In this document: one piece after another, positions 58,999 to 64,000 of the stretch
Layout: the number at the start of each line of letters is the position of its first letter
How positions within the stretch are numbered: position 1 is the stretch's first letter
From: Luteimonas huabeiensis HB2
GTDB lineage: Bacteria > Pseudomonadota > Gammaproteobacteria > Xanthomonadales > Xanthomonadaceae
Length of the DNA stretch: 64,000 bases
Direction: 5' to 3'
NCBI RefSeq assembly: GCF_000559025.1
Contig: NZ_JAAN01000031.1
Coordinates: forward strand, 62,001-126,000
The notes under the pieces: generated by a model
The model's input: the letters and a program-made list of their open reading frames with translations, nothing else
Told to the model about the DNA's origin: nothing
Databases searched by the model: none
Program-made: the position numbers and the translations under genes

Positions 58999-60354
58999 TC
59001 AGGTTCCGCCCGCCGCCAGCGCCTGCAGCATGCCGCGCGCCTTGACCCGGGTTTCCTCCAGTTCGCGTTGCGGGTCGGAGTCGGCGACGATGCCGGCGCC
59101 GGTGCGGAAGCGCAGCGCCCTGCCCGCCACCGCGGCGCTGCGGATGAGGATGTTGAGATCGAGGTCGCCGTCGCGGTTGAGCCAGCCCATGGCGCCGGTG
59201 TAGGCGCCGCGGCCGGCGCCCTCCAGCTCGGCGACGATCTGCATGCAGCGCACCTTCGGGCAACCGGTGATGGTGCCGCCCGGATGGACCGCGGCCACCG
59301 TCTCGCCGGGGCCGACCCCGGGCCGCAGGCGCCCGCGCACGTTGCTGACGATGTGGTGCACGTGGGCGTAGCTCTCCACGGTCATCAGCTCGTCCACTTC
59401 CACCGTCCCCGGCAGGCAGATCCGGCCCAGGTCGTTGCGCTCCAGGTCCACCAGCATCACGTGCTCGGCGCGTTCCTTGGGATGGCCGACCAGCTCGCGC
59501 ACGCGGCCGGCGTCGTCGTCGCCGGGCAGGCGCGGCCGGGTGCCGGCGATCGGCCGGGTCTCGACCAGGTCGCCGCGCACCGAGACCAGCCGCTCCGGCG
59601 ACGCGCTGACCACCGCGAAGCCCGCGCCGGCGTACAGCCCGGCGAAGGGCGCGGGGCTGATCGCGCGCAGGCGCGCGTACAGGCGTGCGGGATCGAGCGG
59701 CGCCGCGAAGCCGGCGCGCCAGCCGCGCGACAGGTTGACCTGGAACACGTCGCCGGCGGCGAGATAGTCGAGGATCCGCGCCACGCCGCGGATGTAGCGC
59801 TCCGGCGGCTCCTCGTCGAGCGTTCGCGGCGGACGCCAGGCCGGCAGCGGCGCCGGCGCGGGCGCCGCCAGATCGGCCAGCAGCGCGTCGAGCAGGTCGT
59901 CCCGGCCCGCTTCCGCCAGCGCCACGCACTCGCCGGTGGCATGGTCGCGCAGCACCGCCGCCGGGCAGCGCAGCGCCTGCGCCACCGGCGTGCCGTCGGC
60001 CGCCGGCGGCAGCCGCAGCACCGGCTCCACCTGCGCGCCCAGCTCGTAGCCCAGCAGCAGCGCCCAGCCGCCGCGGAACGGCCAGCGCGGTTCCTCGCGC
60101 GGCAACCGAAGCGCGCGCCACGCGGCGTCGAGCAGGTCGAGGAAGCGGCCCTCCAGCGCCCGCCCGCCGGCGTCGCGCGTGCGGCCGTCGGCCCCCAGCG
60201 TCAACGATTCGCCCGAAGCCGCCAGCAGCAGGTCCCAGCGCGCCTGCGCGGTGCCGTGGGCGACCGATTCCAGCAGTACCGGATAGCGCGACGGGGCACG
60301 GCGGTGCAGCGCGAGCAGATCGACGCCGGGCGCCAGGGGACGGGTGATCAGCAC
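58999..60354 (-). CDS. pabB: PabB-family chorismate-utilising enzyme (aminodeoxychorismate synthase component I)
   Basis: A 451-residue chorismate-utilising enzyme of the PabB/TrpE fold; PabB aminates chorismate for folate synthesis. Core motifs are PERYIRGVARILDYLAAGDVFQVNLSR, SPERLVS, ERAEHVMLVDLERNDLGRI, HHIVSNVRGRLRPG, HPGGTITGCPKVRCMQIVAELE and FRTGAGIVADSDPQRELEET. Residues 268-272 are PIAGT; PabB normally has PIKGT with a catalytic lysine, whereas Ala is usual in anthranilate synthases. Position next to mltG-tmk-holB supports PabB. Start ATG 60354. Confidence 0.88.
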   Translation of the reverse strand: MLITRPLAPGVDLLALHRRAPSRYPVLLESVAHGTAQARWDLLLAASGESLTLGADGRTRDAGGRALEGRFLDLLDAAWRALRLPREEPRWPFRGGWALLLGYELGAQVEPVLRLPPAADGTPVAQALRCPAAVLRDHATGECVALAEAGRDDLLDALLADLAAPAPAPLPAWRPPRTLDEEPPERYIRGVARILDYLAAGDVFQVNLSRGWRAGFAAPLDPARLYARLRAISPAPFAGLYAGAGFAVVSASPERLVSVRGDLVETRPIAGTRPRLPGDDDAGRVRELVGHPKERAEHVMLVDLERNDLGRICLPGTVEVDELMTVESYAHVHHIVSNVRGRLRPGVGPGETVAAVHPGGTITGCPKVRCMQIVAELEGAGRGAYTGAMGWLNRDGDLDLNILIRSAAVAGRALRFRTGAGIVADSDPQRELEETRVKARGMLQALAAGGT

Positions 60355-60423
60355 GAGACGACTCGCAGCCGCGACGGTCCGCGATTCTAAGGCGGATCGG
60401 CATCCGGGAGCGCAGAAGGCAAG

Positions 60424-60620
60424 CCCTTCACCCGCCTGCGGGGACGCTGCGTCTTTGCCTTCCTTCGCAAGGGGCCGAAGGCGGATGGGGCACGCCGCAG
60501 GCCTGCGAACGCGCCCTCATCCGGCGCTGCCGCTTGCGGGAGAAGGGAAAAACGAGATGCGCCCGCTTGCGGGAGAAGGGAAAAACGAGATGCGCCCGCT
60601 TGCGGCAGAAGCAACAGCTT
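60424..60620. repeat. palindromic repeat cluster between pabB and fabF, with 33-bp tandem units
   Basis: Three 33-bp units start at 60530, 60563 and 60596 with CCGCTTGCGGGAGAAGGG followed by AAAAACGAGATGCGC (the third unit is truncated). Upstream, 60480-60529 repeats the larger element seen at 34741-34830 (GGCGGATGGGGC, GCGCCCTCATCCGGCGCTG). It is the same family as the 29-bp arrays, here in the plus-strand orientation and inside a same-strand operon gap. Confidence 0.85.
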
Positions 60621-60716
60621 CGGCGCCGCAGGCCGGTCGGTAGACCGCAGAGCCCGATCCGCAGCGGCGCGAGGCCATGCGGGCCGGTCGCCCGGCCGCT
60701 GCGTTTCCGCCGCGGC

Positions 60717-61955
<1,239 letters not shown>

Positions 61956-62083
61956 GGAATGCTCCTCAATCGATTCGATGGGCGCGAGCCCGTCGCGCAC
62001 CGGAAATGCACGAGGCCGCGTAAGCGGCCCCGGGCTCTAAGGCGAAACGGCCGGCTCGCCTCGGGCGCGCCGGCCGCGGGCGC

Positions 62084-62323
62084 TCAGCTCTTGACGTGCG
62101 CCTTGACGTAGTCGATCGCCTGCTGCACCGAGGTGATCTTCTCCGCTTCCTCGTCCGGGATCTCGCACTCGAACTCCTCTTCCAGGGCCATCACCAGCTC
62201 GACGGTGTCGAGCGAGTCGGCGCCCAGGTCGTCCACGAACGAGGCGCTCGGATTGACATCTTCTTCCTTCACGCCGAGTTGCTCGACGACGATCTTCTTG
62301 ACGCGCTCTTCGATGGTGCTCAT
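62084..62323 (-). CDS. acpP: acyl carrier protein
   Basis: A 79-residue, acidic carrier protein. The phosphopantetheine serine is in [20 protein letters not shown] (residues about 32-50). Sequence is close to other gammaproteobacterial ACPs. A ribosome site (GGAGCATACCC) precedes ATG 62323. It lies between fabG and fabF as expected. Confidence 0.98.
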   Translation of the reverse strand: MSTIEERVKKIVVEQLGVKEEDVNPSASFVDDLGADSLDTVELVMALEEEFECEIPDEEAEKITSVQQAIDYVKAHVKS

Positions 62324-62440
62324 ATGGGTATGCTCCGCAGGGGCCCTGGTTCGGCCGATAGTGTAAGGGAAAGGCCCGCCGGCAGCGATGCGCGCCGGAA
62401 GCCGTTCGGGCTCAGGGACTTGCGTCCCATGATGGGGGCG

Positions 62441-63184
62441 TCACGGCATGTACATGCCGCCGTTGACGTGGAGGGTCTCGCCGGTGATGTAGGCGGCCGA
62501 GGGGCCGGCCAGGAACGCCACCGCGCGGGCGATGTCGGCCGGCTCGCCCAGCCGCCCGAGGGCGATCTGGCCCAGCAGGGCGGTCTTCGCCTCGTCCGGC
62601 AGGGCGCGGGTCATGTCGGTGTCGATGAAGCCGGGCGCGACCACGTTCACGGTCACCCCGCGCGAGCCGATCTCCTTGGCCAGCGACTTGCTGAAGCCGA
62701 TGATGCCGGCCTTGGCGGCGGCGTAGTTGGCCTGGCCGGCGTTGCCGGTGACCCCGATCACCGAGGCGATGTTGACGATGCGGCCCTTGCGCGCCTTCAT
62801 CATCCCGCGCATGGCGGCCTTGCAGGTGCGGTAGACGCTGGAGAGGTTGGTGTCCAGGATCGCCTGCCAGTCCTCGTCCTTCATCCGCATCAGCAGGTTG
62901 TCGCGGGTGATGCCGGCGTTGTTGACCAGGATGCCGATCGCGCCGAATTCCTTGGCGACGGCGTCGAACAGCGCCTCGACCGAGGCGCCGTCGGCGACGT
63001 CGAGCACGCGGCCGTGGCCGCCGGCGGCGGCGAGCCGCTCGCCGATCGCGCGCGCGCCGGCCTCGCTGGTGGCGGTGCCGATCACGGTCGCGCCCTGCGC
63101 GGCCAGTTCGTCGGCGATGGCGGCGCCGATGCCGCGGCTGGCGCCGGTGACCAGGGCGATCTCGCCTTGCAGGGGTTGGGTCAT
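62441..63184 (-). CDS. fabG: 3-oxoacyl-ACP reductase FabG
   Basis: FabG reduces 3-ketoacyl-ACP with NADPH. The 247-residue SDR protein has the cofactor motif ALVTGASRGIGAAIADELAAQG, NNAGITRDNLLMRMKDEDW, catalytic Ser-Tyr-Lys in IVNIASVIGVTGNAGQANYAAAKAGIIGFSKSLAKE and NVVAPGFIDTDMT. Start ATG 63184. It follows fabD by 139 bp and precedes acpP. Confidence 0.97.
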   Translation of the reverse strand: MTQPLQGEIALVTGASRGIGAAIADELAAQGATVIGTATSEAGARAIGERLAAAGGHGRVLDVADGASVEALFDAVAKEFGAIGILVNNAGITRDNLLMRMKDEDWQAILDTNLSSVYRTCKAAMRGMMKARKGRIVNIASVIGVTGNAGQANYAAAKAGIIGFSKSLAKEIGSRGVTVNVVAPGFIDTDMTRALPDEAKTALLGQIALGRLGEPADIARAVAFLAGPSAAYITGETLHVNGGMYMP

Positions 63185-63323
63185 GGTTCTGTCTGCTCCG
63201 AACAGCGACTCGTTCAGCCGCGGATTTTCGCGGATACCCGCGGGCAAGGCCAACGGGAGGATGTTCTCGCTCGTCCTACCGGACTCGCTCGGCCGCGCCC
63301 GGGCGCGTCGATCCGTCGCCGGA

Positions 63324-64000
63324 TCAGGCCTTCCACGCCGCCAGCGCGGCGTCGAAATCGTCCGGCGCGGCGAGCGCGCGGGCGTCGAAGGCCTTGTCGA
63401 TGCGGCGCGCGAGCCCGGTCAGCACCTTGCCCGGCCCGCACTCGGCGAAGCGGGTCGCGCCGCGCGCGGCCAGGGCCTGCATGCAGCCGGTCCAGCGCAC
63501 CGGCAGGTAGAGCTGGCGCACCAGCGCGTCGCGGACCGCCTGCACGCCGTCGTGGACCTCGACGTCGACGTTCTGCACCACCGGCAACGCCGGCGCGCGC
63601 CAGTCGGCGCCGGCCATCGCCTCGGCCAGGCGGTTGGCGGCCTCGCGCATCAGCGGCGTGTGCGAGGGCACGCTGACCGCCAGCCGCACCGCCTTGCGCA
63701 CGCCCTGCGCGGCCAGCGCCTCCAGGACCCGCTCGACCGCGGCGCTCTCGCCGCCGATGACGACCTGGCCGGGCGCGTTGTAGTTGGCCGGCACCGCCAC
63801 GCCGTCGCCGGCGGCCTCCTTGCAGACGCGCTCGACGAGCGCGTCGTCGGCGCCGATCACCGCCGCCATCGCGCCGGTGCCCGCAGGCACCGCCGCCTGC
63901 ATCAGCTGCCCGCGCAGGCGCACCAGGCGCGCGGCATCGGCCAGCGAGAGCGCGTCGGCGGCGACCAGCGCGCTGTACTCGCCCAGGCTGTGGCCGGCCA
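63324..64000 (-). CDS. fabD: malonyl-CoA:ACP transacylase (5' end outside window)
   Basis: The last about 225 residues of FabD, which moves malonyl from CoA to ACP. At the right edge the active-site serine is visible in AGHSLGEYSALVAA, followed by LVRLRGQLMQAAVPAGTGAMAAVIG, YNAPGQVVIGG, the His-containing SVPSHTPLMREAANRLAEAM, and WTGCMQALAARGATRFAECGPGKVLTGLARRI. All conserved late motifs are intact. The start codon lies beyond 64000. Next to fabG this is the classic fab cluster. Confidence 0.96.
   Translation of the reverse strand, partial: AGHSLGEYSALVAADALSLADAARLVRLRGQLMQAAVPAGTGAMAAVIGADDALVERVCKEAAGDGVAVPANYNAPGQVVIGGESAAVERVLEALAAQGVRKAVRLAVSVPSHTPLMREAANRLAEAMAGADWRAPALPVVQNVDVEVHDGVQAVRDALVRQLYLPVRWTGCMQALAARGATRFAECGPGKVLTGLARRIDKAFDARALAAPDDFDAALAAWKA

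Noticed and set aside
62011-62030. GGCCGC-GTAA-GCGGCC hairpin between acpP and fabF as a terminator
   Set aside because: No T-tract follows on the minus strand and termination here would cut off fabF within the fab operon; at most a processing or pausing hairpin.

Overview
The window is about 64 kb of very GC-rich, densely coding chromosome and looks like ordinary core genome of a Xanthomonadaceae bacterium (Lysobacter/Luteimonas/Xanthomonas type gammaproteobacterium). The evidence is the minCDE operon, a bacterial M2 (ACE-like) lipoprotein peptidase, a one-chain glycine decarboxylase, the order rpoE-rseA-mucD-lepA-lepB-DUF4845-rnc-era-recO, and the order fabD-fabG-acpP-fabF-pabB-mltG-tmk-holB-pilZ. 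No rRNA, tRNA, prophage, transposase or CRISPR array was found. The assignment rests on gene content only.

Layout. 1-5.4 kb: tail of an unidentified gene, minC-minD-minE, a protein with an HEACH motif, a YrbL-like protein and an M2 peptidase. 5.4-7.2 kb (minus): DoxX protein and Bcr/CflA transporter. 7.2-10.5 kb: tandem glycine riboswitch and gcvP. 10.7-13.8 kb (minus): DUF892 ferritin-like protein and a large-subunit catalase. 14.0-18.7 kb: a translationally coupled sugar cassette (glycosyltransferase, UDP-galactopyranose mutase, GH1/RmlD fusion). 18.8-25.1 kb: envelope glycine-zipper proteins, TatD, TcdA, a haem protein, a cold-shock gene, DUF456 and phospholipase A1. 25.4-28.3 kb (minus): FAD monooxygenase and AidB-like dehydrogenase. 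28.5-34.6 kb: second cold-shock gene, then lldP-lldR-lldD-dld behind a promoter flanked by two perfect operators. 34.9-38.5 kb (minus): thioinosine phosphorylase, Hpt, NagZ, FrnE-like and CYTH genes. 38.6-42.8 kb (minus): rlmD and a YdbH/YdbL pair in which YdbL appears fused to YnbE. 42.8-43.6 kb: receiver-Hpt protein. 43.6-52.6 kb (minus): the rpoE to recO block. 52.8-55.8 kb: fatty-acid oxidation multienzyme, TetR regulator and a small unknown gene. 55.9-64 kb (minus): pilZ, holB, tmk, mltG, pabB and the fab cluster, with fabD running off the end.

Gaps over 300 bases. 7142-7565 holds the riboswitch and its promoter. 28746-29225 holds a cold-shock promoter and the lld promoter/operators. 34605-34927 and 60355-60716 are largely filled by short palindromic repeats.

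The most unusual layer is non-coding. One repeat family built on a CCCGCnnGCGGG palindrome occurs as 29- and 33-bp tandem arrays at three loci, and one copy lies in frame inside gcvP. A second family with inverted ends rich in GGGGCC or GGGACTCG sits at gene 3' ends and appears to supply the last codons of rlmD and era. The best protein-level candidates are the Galf-type cassette with its GH1-RmlD fusion, the YnbE-YdbL fusion, and a PabB-family enzyme carrying TrpE-like PIAGT in place of PIKGT.
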